Assembly (NCBI RefSeq): GCF_014196715.1
Contig: NZ_JACIEF010000004.1
Coordinates: 682,001-746,000, forward strand
Direction: 5' to 3'
Length of the DNA stretch: 64,000 bases
Origin: Pedobacter zeae
GTDB taxonomy: Bacteria; Bacteroidota; Bacteroidia; Sphingobacteriales; Sphingobacteriaceae
A model generated the notes under the pieces. That model did no database searches, was not told where the DNA came from, and worked only from the letters and a program-made list of their open reading frames with translations. Shown here piece after piece: positions 51,413 through 59,822 of this stretch (positions within the stretch are counted from its first letter, which is position 1; each line of letters opens with the position of its first letter). The position numbers were made by a program, and so were the translations under genes.

Positions 51413-52504
51413 TTAGGATGTGATTAATTTTTGTGATAAGAATTTTAATACCAGTTTTCCCATTTCGGCGGTACCCAAAACTTTAAAGCGGTTTGTGTTT
51501 TGATCGGCAATATCATGTGTTCTGAAGCCTTCTTTCAATACCTGGTCGATAGTATCAACCAATACTTTGGCTTCTTCTTTTAGCCCGAATCCGATTTCCA
51601 GCATTAATGCTGCCGATAGGATGGAAGCCAGCGGATTCGCTAAGTCTTTACCCGCAATATCGTGGGCAGAACCGTGAATCGGCTCAAAGAAACCGGTACT
51701 TTCGCCAACAGATGCCGAAGCCAGCATACCCATTGAACCTGCAATCTGTGAAGCCTCGTCGGTTAAAATATCGCCAAATAAATTGGCAGTTAAAACCACA
51801 TCGAACTTTTTAGGGTTTTTGATGAGTTGCATGGCGGCATTATCAATAAACATGTGTTCGGTTTCTACATCAGGGTATTGTTTGGCAATTTCCTGAACAG
51901 TTTCGCGCCACAGGCGTGAACTTTCCAAAACATTGGCTTTATCTACAGAACATAACCTTTTGTTACGTTGCTGCGCAGCCTGGTAGGCTTTGTGGGCAAT
52001 GCGTTCTACTTCGTATCGGTGATAAATCATTAAATCTGAAGCCGTGTTTCTGTCTTCAGAACGTGTTTTTTCGCCAAAGTAAACATCGCCAGTTAATTCG
52101 CGGAAAAACAAAATATCGGTTCCCCTTAAAATTTCGGGTTTAATGCTCGATGCCTGGAGAAGTTCATCAAATAGTAATATCGGGCGGAGGTTGGCAAATA
52201 GCCCCAGTTCTTTACGGATTTTTAACAGCCCTTGTTCAGGCCTAACTTTTAAACTCGGGTCATTGTCGTATTTGGCATGGCCAATGGCACCAAATAAAAT
52301 GGCATCGCTTTGTCTTGCTTTTTCTAAAGTTGCATCTGGCAGGGGCTCGCCAGTAACTTCAATAGCCGCATGGCCCATTAAAGCTTCTTCAAAAATAAAT
52401 TCGTGGCCAAAAATTTCAGCAATTTTTTCTAAGGCTGCTTTTCCCCAAGTAGTAACTTCGGGTCCGATACCATCTCCAGGTATTACTAAAATGTTCTTCT
52501 TCAT
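51413..52504 (-). CDS. leuB: 3-isopropylmalate dehydrogenase
   Basis: NAD-dependent oxidative decarboxylation of 3-isopropylmalate to 2-oxoisocaproate. GDGIGPEV at the N-terminus, the RELTGDVYFGEKTR substrate motif, DKANVLESSRLWRE and the metal-binding NLFGDILTDEASQIAGSMGM are all present. At 363 residues it is typical in length. The ATG at 52504 is four bases after the stop of the double-ABC gene. It is cytoplasmic and works with LeuC-LeuD and LeuA. Confidence 0.97.
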   Translation of the reverse strand: MKKNILVIPGDGIGPEVTTWGKAALEKIAEIFGHEFIFEEALMGHAAIEVTGEPLPDATLEKARQSDAILFGAIGHAKYDNDPSLKVRPEQGLLKIRKELGLFANLRPILLFDELLQASSIKPEILRGTDILFFRELTGDVYFGEKTRSEDRNTASDLMIYHRYEVERIAHKAYQAAQQRNKRLCSVDKANVLESSRLWRETVQEIAKQYPDVETEHMFIDNAAMQLIKNPKKFDVVLTANLFGDILTDEASQIAGSMGMLASASVGESTGFFEPIHGSAHDIAGKDLANPLASILSAALMLEIGFGLKEEAKVLVDTIDQVLKEGFRTHDIADQNTNRFKVLGTAEMGKLVLKFLSQKLITS

Positions 52505-52508
52505 TGTA

Positions 52509-53969
52509 CTAAACGCTTTCTAGTATAGTTTCGACGACTTTTACCTCGCCTTTTTCTAACAATATTCTTTTTTCTATGCAGGTTGGCAGCTGCGATTCAA
52601 AATGGCCAACATAAATCAGGGTCATCCCATTGCTGCATAATTCATCAACCAACCGGTTAAAATGCTTGGTTTGCTGTTGGTCTAAGCCCTGGCAAGGTTC
52701 ATCCAGAATTAACAATTCCGGATTTTTTATAATCGTGCGTGCCAGTAATACCAATCGTTGTTTACCCAGTGGCAGCGCATTTAATAGTTCATTTTTATTT
52801 TCGGTAAGGCCGAAGTATTTTATCAGTTCGTCTACCTGTGTGCTTTTTGTATAAGGCAACTGTTGGAACAAACCTACCGTATCGTAAAATCCGGAGGCGA
52901 TACTTTGCCAAACGGTAGCAGTTGGATCGAAATACCAATGAAACTCGGGCGAGATTAGACCGATATGCTGTTTAATATCCCATATGCTTTCACCACTTCC
53001 GCGCCTGTTGCCGAACAAGTAAAGTTCGTTGGCGTAAGATTGCGGATGATCGCCATTTACGAGGCTTAACAGGGTAGATTTTCCAGAGCCATTATGTCCC
53101 TGTAAAAGCCATTTTTCTCCGGCTTTTACTTCCCAGTTGATATTTTTAAGCACTTGTTTTTCGCCATAGCTAATGTTTACGTTAACCATTTTAACAATGT
53201 CGTAAGAACTATAAACCGGCGATTCTTTTAGGAAATCGGGGATTTCTATTGAAGGATTTTCGATGCTGTTAGAACTTTCTAAGGCATCTACTTTAACCAG
53301 ATTTCCATCAATTATTTCGGCAAAAGAACGGATACAGTTCGGGAGTTCTGGATCATTGCATACCAGGATCAGCTGAACTCCTTCCCCGGCAGCCTGATCT
53401 AAAAGAATATTCAGGTTTTTGCGTGAGGCAACATCTAAACCGGTATAGGGCTGATCGATGATCAACAATTGTGGTTTAAGCCATAAAGCTTTAACCAGTT
53501 GAAGTTTTTTATGCTCGCCACTGGATAATTCGATCAATTGCGAACTGGCAAATGTAGAAAAGCCCAAGGCTTCCAATATCGGTTCAACCTGATCTAAATG
53601 CAGCCCTTTTTCTTTTCCATAAGAAACCAGTTCTGCATGGACGGTTAAGGTTTCTTTAGCCTGCTGGCTGGTGTAACGCTGTTGATAATAAAAGTTGGCA
53701 ACACCCTCTAAATTCTTGAACTGGTACCAGCTTTCAACATAAAGTACCTCCCGAGGAAGTTTACTCTGTACGTTAAAATCAATTTCTATGCTCCCCTGGT
53801 ATGGAACCAGGCCTGCAATGGCTTTTGCCAAAGATGTTTTTCCTGTTCCGCTTTGGCCTCCTATTGCATAGCTTTCACCAACATTCATTTCCCAATACAA
53901 ATCCTTTAGCACCACTTTGTGGTGGTAACTTAAATTTAAATCCTGTATGTAAACGAATGGTTTAAACAT
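52509..53969 (-). CDS. Double ABC ATPase (ModF/PhrA-like), no membrane domain
   Basis: A 486-residue cytoplasmic protein with two ATPase domains. NBD1 (about 7-240): Walker A GQSGTGKTSL (Lys44), signature LSSGEHKK, Walker B LLIIDQP, in which the catalytic Glu is replaced by Gln. NBD2 (about 258-486): Walker A GHNGSGKSTL, degenerate signature LPLGKQR, Walker B LLILDEP intact, switch His in VGHFES. This is like E. coli ModF/YbbA-type soluble pairs, whose role is unclear. The start overlaps the leuD stop (TAATG) and leuB follows after 4 bp, so it is embedded in the leucine operon. Confidence 0.88.
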   Translation of the reverse strand: MFKPFVYIQDLNLSYHHKVVLKDLYWEMNVGESYAIGGQSGTGKTSLAKAIAGLVPYQGSIEIDFNVQSKLPREVLYVESWYQFKNLEGVANFYYQQRYTSQQAKETLTVHAELVSYGKEKGLHLDQVEPILEALGFSTFASSQLIELSSGEHKKLQLVKALWLKPQLLIIDQPYTGLDVASRKNLNILLDQAAGEGVQLILVCNDPELPNCIRSFAEIIDGNLVKVDALESSNSIENPSIEIPDFLKESPVYSSYDIVKMVNVNISYGEKQVLKNINWEVKAGEKWLLQGHNGSGKSTLLSLVNGDHPQSYANELYLFGNRRGSGESIWDIKQHIGLISPEFHWYFDPTATVWQSIASGFYDTVGLFQQLPYTKSTQVDELIKYFGLTENKNELLNALPLGKQRLVLLARTIIKNPELLILDEPCQGLDQQQTKHFNRLVDELCSNGMTLIYVGHFESQLPTCIEKRILLEKGEVKVVETILESV

Positions 53970-54553
53970 TACCTTGCCTGTTCGAATTCTTCAATTAATT
54001 TAGTTTGTGCCAGGATAAAGTCGATATCATCGTAACCGTTTATCAGGCATGATTTTTTATAAGGATTAATCTCGAAAGATTCTTGAGCACCGGTTTCTAC
54101 AATGGTAACGGTCTGGTTTTCGAGATCAACTTCAAGTGCCGACTTTGGATCTTGCTCTACGGCTTTAAAAATCTGCGCCAGGAAATCGTCGCTTACCTGA
54201 ATGGGCAATAAACCATTATTCAATGCGTTGCCTTTAAAAATATCGGCAAAGAAACTGCTTATTACGGCATCAAAGCCAGCATCCTGTATGGCCCAGGCGG
54301 CGTGTTCGCGGCTACTGCCACAGCCAAAGTTTTTTCCTGCAACTAAAACCTGCCCGCTATAGGTGGGGTTATTCATTACAAATTCTGGTTTTGGTGTATT
54401 ATCGCCGTTATAACGCCAATCGCGGAATAGATTCTCGCCAAAACCTTCGCGGGTAGTCGCTTTTAGAAACCTCGCAGGGATAATCTGGTCGGTATCAATG
54501 TTCTCTATGTTTAAAGGCACTACTGCCGATGTTAATTTCGTGAATTTTTTCAT
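53969..54553 (-). CDS. leuD: 3-isopropylmalate dehydratase small subunit
   Basis: The swivel subunit that, with LeuC, isomerises 2-isopropylmalate to 3-isopropylmalate. It shows the N-terminal NIDTDQIIPARFLK and the GKNFGCGSSREHAAWA motif that grips substrate. The start is ATG 54553 (MKKFTKLTSAVVPLN), giving 194 residues, the usual length; the open frame to 54589 adds a hydrophobic leader not found in the family. It overlaps the double-ABC gene by one base. Confidence 0.96.
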   Translation of the reverse strand: MKKFTKLTSAVVPLNIENIDTDQIIPARFLKATTREGFGENLFRDWRYNGDNTPKPEFVMNNPTYSGQVLVAGKNFGCGSSREHAAWAIQDAGFDAVISSFFADIFKGNALNNGLLPIQVSDDFLAQIFKAVEQDPKSALEVDLENQTVTIVETGAQESFEINPYKKSCLINGYDDIDFILAQTKLIEEFEQAR

Positions 54554-54673
54554 GTTAATTAGTATCAAGTAAGGAATACTAAGCAGCAAGACTTGTACTC
54601 CACTTTTTATCTTTATTCTTAAGCCGTTTGCTTAAGGGTGGTATTTTTATGCTCCATGTTTCTATCCTCCACT

Positions 54674-54976
54674 TTAGGTTTTGCAACGCTCTACCATCTC
54701 AAAGTGTTCGACTGTAGGAAAAGGATCATAAAAGTGATGCAATAACCTCTTCCAATCCTGATATGCCGCCGATTGCCTGAAACCTTCAGTATGCGCTTCG
54801 AGTGTTTCCCAATTTACCAGCAAAATATATTTGTTTTCATCTTCAATACATTTTTGAAGCTGGTGTGAAATGTAACCTTTCATTGAAGAAATGATTTTCT
54901 GCGCTTGCTGAAAAACTTTTTCAAAATCGGCCGATAACCCGGCTTTTACATTAAGTATGGCAACTTCTAAAATCAT
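54674..54976 (-). CDS. Antibiotic biosynthesis monooxygenase (ABM) domain protein
   Basis: A 100-residue single ABM domain (ferredoxin-like fold): LEVAILNVKAGLSADFEKVFQQA, the central KYILLVNWETLEAHTEGF and the PTVEHFEMV ending. Such proteins are small heme-degrading or quinol monooxygenases, or scaffolds. The IsdG-type heme ligand cannot be confirmed. It lies between leuC and leuD within the leucine gene run, about 97 bp after leuC and 121 bp before leuD. Confidence 0.87.
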   Translation of the reverse strand: MILEVAILNVKAGLSADFEKVFQQAQKIISSMKGYISHQLQKCIEDENKYILLVNWETLEAHTEGFRQSAAYQDWKRLLHHFYDPFPTVEHFEMVERCKT

Positions 54977-55009
54977 AATTTAATTTTTTCGCCATTGCTA
55001 CAGCATTAA

Positions 55010-55034
55010 GATTGCTTCGTGCCTCGCAATGACG
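55010..55034. repeat. Family B half-repeat
   Basis: AGATTGCTTCGTGCCTCGCAATGACGA, one arm of the palindrome at 20829. It lies between the ABM and leuC genes. Confidence 0.55.
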
Positions 55035-55043
55035 ATTTTTGAC

Positions 55044-55087
55044 TATGGGTTTTAGCCTTAAACCTTCCGCCTTTTAACCTTCTACCT
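55044..55087. repeat. Family F repeat reaching into the leuC 3' end
   Basis: CTTAAACCTTCCGCCTTTTAACCTTCTACC. The leuC stop codon and last residues (KVEG) are encoded by the repeat itself. Confidence 0.55.
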
Positions 55088-56486
55088 TTTCAAGCATTTC
55101 CCTTACGTCGGTAATTTTTCCGGTTACCGCTGCTGCTGCGGCAGTAAGCGGGCTGGCTAATAACGTACGGGCATTTTGTCCCTGTCTACCTTCGAAATTT
55201 CTGTTCGATGTAGATACACAATATTTACCTGCCGGGATTTTATCTTCGTTCATGCCCAAGCATGCACTGCAGCCGGGTTCGCGTAACTGGAAACCAGCAG
55301 CTTCAAAAATCTTATCCAGACCTTCGTTTTTAGCTTGCTGTTCTACTTGTTTCGATCCCGGAACAATCCAAACGGTAACATTATCTGCTTTGCGCTTGCC
55401 TTTAACAAAATCGGCAACTTCGCGCAGATCTTCGATCCGCGAATTGGTACAGCTTCCGATGAAAACATAATCAATCGGTTTTCCGATCAGCGATGCGTTA
55501 TCATCAAAGCCCATATAATCCAATGCTTTTTTGTACGATACTTTTTCGGTTTCGGGCTGTGCTGCGGTTGCCGGGATATGTTCCTGAATACCCATGCCCA
55601 TACCAGGATTGGTACCGTAGGTAATCATTGGTGCAATATCTGCCGCATCGAAAGTTAATACGCTGTCAAACTTGGCATCAGCATCGCTGTATAAAGTTTT
55701 CCAGTATGCCAGGGCTTTATCCCATTCTTCACCGGCCGGAGCAAATTCTCTTCCTTTAATGTAATCGAATGTAGTTTGATCTGGTGCTATTAAACCACCA
55801 CGTGCACCCATTTCGATACTCATGTTACAGATGGTCATGCGGGCTTCCATGCTTAATGATTCGATTGCCGAACCTGCATATTCGATGAAATAACCGGTGC
55901 CGCCAGCGGCAGAAATCTGTGCAATGATGTATAAGATAATATCTTTTGCCCCAACACCAGGCCCAAGCTCGCCATTTACCTCAATTTTCATGGTTTTAGG
56001 TTTCGATTGCAATAAACATTGTGTTGCAAAAACCTGCTCAACCTGCGAAGTACCAATACCAAATGCAATGGCACCGAAAGCCCCATGGGTTGAGGTATGA
56101 CTATCGCCGCAAACCATTGTTTTACCAGGTAAAGTAATACCCAGTTCAGGACCTATAACGTGTACAATGCCCTGGAAAGGATGGCCTAAACCATACAGTT
56201 CGATACCAAATTCAGCACAGTTTTTGGTGAGCATATCTACCTGATAACGCGAAAGCTCTTCCTTAATCGGCAATAACTGATTTAAGGTAGGTACATTGTG
56301 ATCGGCAGTAGCAACCGTTTGTTTCGGGCGGAAAACAGGTAAGCCTCTTTTACGCAAACCATCAAAAGCCTGCGGAGAGGTTACCTCGTGTATTAAGTGT
56401 GTATCAATGTATAAAATATCAGGAAACCCTTCCTCACTTTTTACCACATGTGCATCCCAAATTTTTTCTACTAATGTTTTTGACAT
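55074..56486 (-). CDS. leuC: 3-isopropylmalate dehydratase large subunit
   Basis: The aconitase-like subunit holding a 4Fe-4S cluster. VFIGSCTNSRIEDL supplies one cluster Cys and CSACLGMNEDKIPAGKYCVSTSNRNFEGRQG the other two along with substrate-binding Ser/Arg. DSHTSTHGAFGAIAFGIGTSQVE is the N-terminal signature. At 470 residues it is full length. The start is ATG 56486. It is downstream of ilvC by 110 bp that hold a family C repeat. Confidence 0.97.
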   Translation of the reverse strand: MSKTLVEKIWDAHVVKSEEGFPDILYIDTHLIHEVTSPQAFDGLRKRGLPVFRPKQTVATADHNVPTLNQLLPIKEELSRYQVDMLTKNCAEFGIELYGLGHPFQGIVHVIGPELGITLPGKTMVCGDSHTSTHGAFGAIAFGIGTSQVEQVFATQCLLQSKPKTMKIEVNGELGPGVGAKDIILYIIAQISAAGGTGYFIEYAGSAIESLSMEARMTICNMSIEMGARGGLIAPDQTTFDYIKGREFAPAGEEWDKALAYWKTLYSDADAKFDSVLTFDAADIAPMITYGTNPGMGMGIQEHIPATAAQPETEKVSYKKALDYMGFDDNASLIGKPIDYVFIGSCTNSRIEDLREVADFVKGKRKADNVTVWIVPGSKQVEQQAKNEGLDKIFEAAGFQLREPGCSACLGMNEDKIPAGKYCVSTSNRNFEGRQGQNARTLLASPLTAAAAAVTGKITDVREMLEKVEG

Positions 56487-56510
56487 CTTTGCTATTATTA
56501 TTTAATGTTT

Positions 56511-56584
56511 GTCAGTCTGAGCTTGTCGAAGACTTTTTATTTATAGAAACAAAAAGAATTCCTTCAACAGGCTCAGGATAACAT
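56511..56584. repeat. Family C palindromic repeat
   Basis: GTCAGTCTGAGCTTGTCGAAGAC and CTTCAACAGGCTCAGGATAAC arms between leuC and ilvC. Confidence 0.65.
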
Positions 56585-56596
56585 GCTTTTTTGTTT

Positions 56597-58078
56597 CTAT
56601 GCAGTTTTAATTGCTTTCATTGCAGTCATTGCTTTACGCAATGTGGCACCGATTTGCTCCACCTGGTGCGAACGGATAGCTTCGTTAACCTCAATTAATT
56701 TTCTGTTATCTACTGCGCCGTCTTTACCTTCATTAAAGTTTTTACCAACTAAATCGGTGTCTACTTTTTTCATGAAATCACCCAAAAGCGGCTTGCAGGC
56801 CTGATCGAACAAATAGCAACCGTATTCAGCCGTATCAGAAATTACGCGGTTCATTTCGAACAATTTTTTACGTGCAATAGTGTTGGCAATAAGAGGTGTT
56901 TCGTGTAACGATTCGTAGTAAGCCGATTCCGGTTTAATACCAGCCTGTACCATGGTTTCGAAAGCCAGTTCAACGCCGGCGCGCACAAAAGCAACCATTA
57001 AAGTATAGTTGTCGAAATATTCCTGCTCACCGATTTTAACATCACCTGCTGGTGTTTTTTCGAAAGCCGTTTCGCCTGTTTCGGCTCTCCATTTTAATAG
57101 GTTTTTATCTCCGTTTGCCCAGTCTTCCATCATGATGCGGCTAAATTCGCCACTCATGATATCGTCCTGGTGTTTTTGGAATAACGGACGCATAATATCT
57201 TTCAATTCTTCCGAAATTTCGAAAGCTTTGATTTTAGCAATGTTGCTTAATCTATCCATCATGGCCGTAATACCACCTTGCTTTAAGGCTTCGGTAATTA
57301 CTTCAACACCGTATTGAACCAGTTTAGAAGCGTAGCCTGCATCGATTCCCTTTTCTATCATTTTATCGAAAGATAGGATAGAGCCAGTTTGCAATAAACC
57401 ACAAAGGATGGTTTGCTCACCCATTAAATCAGATTTTACTTCTGCTACAAACGATGATTTTAATACACCCGCTCTGTGTCCACCGGTACCTACGCAATAC
57501 GCTTTAGCCTGCGCTAAACCTTTACCTTGAGGATCGTTTTCAGGGTGAACCGCAATTAAGGTTGGTACACCAAAACCTCTAACATACTCTGCTCTAACCT
57601 CACTACCAGGGCATTTAGGTGCCACCATAATCACGGTTAAATCTTTACGGATCTGCATGCCTTCCTCAACGATATTGAAACCGTGTGAGTATAATAAAGT
57701 TGCACCTTCTTTCATTAAGGGCATAATGGCATTTACCACTGCAGTGTGCTGTTTATCTGGGGTAAGGTTAATTACCACGTCAGCAGTAGGGATCAATTCT
57801 TCGTAAGTACCTACTTTAAAGTTATTCTCGGTAGCATTTTTCCACGAATCTCTTTTACCTTCAATCGCTTCTTTACGCAATGTATAACTAACATCTAAAC
57901 CGCTATCTCTTAAATTTAAACCTTGGTTTAAGCCTTGTGCTCCACAGCCTACAACTACCAGTTTTTTGCCTTTTAGTGCGTTTACGCCATCTAAAAATTC
58001 AGAACTGTTCATGAAGTCGCAAACACCTAATTGGTTTAATTTTTCTCTAAGCGGTAATGTGTTAAAATAATTTGCCAT
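56597..58078 (-). CDS. ilvC: Ketol-acid reductoisomerase, class II (long form)
   Basis: Mg2+ and NADPH-dependent isomerisation and reduction of acetolactate and acetohydroxybutyrate in valine, isoleucine and leucine synthesis. The N-terminal Rossmann motif GCGAQGLNQGLNLRDSG and the duplicated C-terminal helical domain identify the class II enzyme (493 residues against about 330 for class I). KCPGSEVRAEYVRGFGVP and the GEQTILCGLLQTG acidic region of the metal site are present. The start is ATG 58078. It follows the DinB-like gene by 102 bp. Confidence 0.97.
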   Translation of the reverse strand: MANYFNTLPLREKLNQLGVCDFMNSSEFLDGVNALKGKKLVVVGCGAQGLNQGLNLRDSGLDVSYTLRKEAIEGKRDSWKNATENNFKVGTYEELIPTADVVINLTPDKQHTAVVNAIMPLMKEGATLLYSHGFNIVEEGMQIRKDLTVIMVAPKCPGSEVRAEYVRGFGVPTLIAVHPENDPQGKGLAQAKAYCVGTGGHRAGVLKSSFVAEVKSDLMGEQTILCGLLQTGSILSFDKMIEKGIDAGYASKLVQYGVEVITEALKQGGITAMMDRLSNIAKIKAFEISEELKDIMRPLFQKHQDDIMSGEFSRIMMEDWANGDKNLLKWRAETGETAFEKTPAGDVKIGEQEYFDNYTLMVAFVRAGVELAFETMVQAGIKPESAYYESLHETPLIANTIARKKLFEMNRVISDTAEYGCYLFDQACKPLLGDFMKKVDTDLVGKNFNEGKDGAVDNRKLIEVNEAIRSHQVEQIGATLRKAMTAMKAIKTA

Positions 58079-58180
58079 TGTTTTTATTGGTTAATTTCTA
58101 TTTATTTATCGGGTTTTATATTTTCTTTCTTTCGGTTTAATTACGCTGATTTAGCGATTTCACCGATTCTTTTTTTTACC

Positions 58181-58642
58181 TTATACCTTTTTCTTCAACG
58201 CATTGGCGTAACCAAAATGTACATTATCATGGCCGATTGTGGTAATCAGTACCTCTTCAATACTGTTTAACTGTACACCGTAGGTTGCCGTTAAAAAGGG
58301 CGTAATGTTCGCAAACGTTCCATTTGTATAATCAGCTTTAATGGTTTCGATACTTGCTAAAGCTATAGTTTTCAACTCTGCTACCTCTGCTTCGCTAACT
58401 GCATAAGTTGGTTTAGTGTCTTTTTTGTAAAACTCGTTAAACTTTACAGCGCTTGTATCCGGCCATATACCGGTACGAAAATAGCAAAGTGTTTGTGTGC
58501 TCACTACAATGTGGCCAAAGTTCCAGATGATGTTATTGTTATAACCATCCGGAATTTTATTTAATTGTTCGATAGTTAAGCTATCAACCAACTTAATAAA
58601 TGCCGTTCTTGAGCTGATAATAAATTCAAATATCTGATCCAT
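58181..58642 (-). CDS. DinB-family protein
   Basis: A 153-residue four-helix bundle of the DinB/YfiT superfamily. The metal-binding His are in WNFGHIVVS and the C-terminal GHDNVHFGYA. Members are thiol- or nucleophile-dependent S-transferases or uncharacterised stress proteins. The specific activity is unknown. It is seven bases downstream of the VOC-like gene, so the two are transcribed together inside the ilv run. Confidence 0.85.
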   Translation of the reverse strand: MDQIFEFIISSRTAFIKLVDSLTIEQLNKIPDGYNNNIIWNFGHIVVSTQTLCYFRTGIWPDTSAVKFNEFYKKDTKPTYAVSEAEVAELKTIALASIETIKADYTNGTFANITPFLTATYGVQLNSIEEVLITTIGHDNVHFGYANALKKKV

Positions 58643-58649
58643 TCTGCTG

Positions 58650-59027
58650 TTATTTTTCTTCTTCTGTTAACGTTTGGTTAAAGATTATTTTGTTGTAAAA
58701 CGGATCGTTTACGGTTACCGCCCATGTGCCGTAAAATGTTTTTTCCAATCCTGGGCGGTTGTATTTATACTTTTTATCAATAATGGTTTTATGAAACTCT
58801 TTCAGCCCGGTACAATCTACAAATACACTGGCACCCGGAGAAGCGTCGCCATGATGCTCACTTAAATGTAATTCGATGCCATTAAGCGAAATCTGCATAT
58901 AAACCGGGGCATTTTCTTCAAATGTATGTTCCCAATCTATTTTAAAGCCAAGCCAGTTCACATAAAACTCGATTGCTTTATCGTAATCGAATATTCTTAA
59001 AACTGGTATGGCCTTATTGCATTTCAT
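58650..59027 (-). CDS. VOC/glyoxalase superfamily protein
   Basis: A 125-residue single-domain member of the vicinal oxygen chelate fold, bleomycin-resistance-like: IPVLRIFDYDKAIEFYVNWLGFKIDWEH and the C-terminal FYGTWAVTVNDPFYNKIIF. Metal ligands probably include the Glu in GIELHLSEHH and the Asp/Asn of the C-terminal half, but the set is not certain. No sign of a resistance role. It lies between ilvN and the DinB gene. Confidence 0.85.
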   Translation of the reverse strand: MKCNKAIPVLRIFDYDKAIEFYVNWLGFKIDWEHTFEENAPVYMQISLNGIELHLSEHHGDASPGASVFVDCTGLKEFHKTIIDKKYKYNRPGLEKTFYGTWAVTVNDPFYNKIIFNQTLTEEEK

Positions 59028-59040
59028 ATTTTTAGTTTAC

Positions 59041-59130
59041 TGTTATTGCGAGGCTGGGTTGTATTGGCCTAAGCAATCTTATTCTGAATTCTTAAAAAGA
59101 TTGCTCCGGCGTTCCTCCTTACAATGACGG
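59041..59130. repeat. Family B-like palindromic repeat
   Basis: TTATTGCGAGGCTGGG ... AAGCAATCTT and AAGATTGCTCC ... CAATGACGG, an outward-looking palindrome between ilvN and the VOC gene. Confidence 0.6.
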
Positions 59131-59143
59131 ATTTATTTTTGGA

Positions 59144-59782
59144 TTACATGGTGAAAATCTTCTGTCCTTTATCTAAAAACTCGTTTTCTACCAGTTCTTC
59201 ACCCGGTTCAACGGCTTCAAATTCTTTTAGCTTTTCGTGGAAACCAGCACTATCTTTGATAATGGCAACCCTTGCCGAACGAACAAACTCAATCAATTCG
59301 TAAGGTTCCAAAGCTTTTACCAGGGCATCAGTTTCTTCGCGGTGACCGGTAACTGCAAAAACAGTATAATCTTTACGGATTACTACTGCACTGGCGCCAT
59401 ATTGCCTTAGTAAGCGCTCAACGGTTACCCTTTCTGCAATTTCATCGGTAGAAACTTTGTAAAGTGCCAGTTCCTGCCATATAATTTCGTCGTTTGTATT
59501 AAAATAAACTTTCAATACCTCGATCTGCTTCTCGATCTGACGGGCCAGTTTGCGTACTACTTCGTAACTTTCATGAATTACGATATTGAAACGGTGGATA
59601 CCATCAATTTCAGAAGGGGAGGTATTAAGGCTTTCGATATTAATTTTCCTTTTCGAGAAGATAATCGCGATCCTGTTTAATAAACCGATACGGTTTTCGG
59701 CATAAACCGTGATGGTGTATTCCTGCTTTCCGTCAAAGTCGGCTTTTGTTGTTTTATATTCTATTGTATTTTCAGTACTCAT
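59144..59782 (-). CDS. ilvN: Acetolactate synthase small (regulatory) subunit
   Basis: Activates the IlvB catalytic subunit and carries feedback inhibition by valine. The N-terminal ACT domain (EYTITVYAENRIGLLNRIAIIFSKRKINIESL) is followed by a second ACT-like half (SAVVIRKDYTVFAVTGHREETDALVKALEPYELIEFVRSARVAI). At 212 residues it is longer than the E. coli small subunits, mainly by an N-terminal 20 residues and a C-terminal acidic tail. The start is ATG 59782. It lies 40 bases after ilvB. Confidence 0.95.
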   Translation of the reverse strand: MSTENTIEYKTTKADFDGKQEYTITVYAENRIGLLNRIAIIFSKRKINIESLNTSPSEIDGIHRFNIVIHESYEVVRKLARQIEKQIEVLKVYFNTNDEIIWQELALYKVSTDEIAERVTVERLLRQYGASAVVIRKDYTVFAVTGHREETDALVKALEPYELIEFVRSARVAIIKDSAGFHEKLKEFEAVEPGEELVENEFLDKGQKIFTM

Positions 59783-59822
59783 GATAATTTCTTTTTAACC
59801 TTTGGTCTTCTAGGTTTTACCT

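Noticed and set aside
52143..52523. 126-residue plus-strand frame opposite leuB
   Set aside because: Antisense shadow of leuB.
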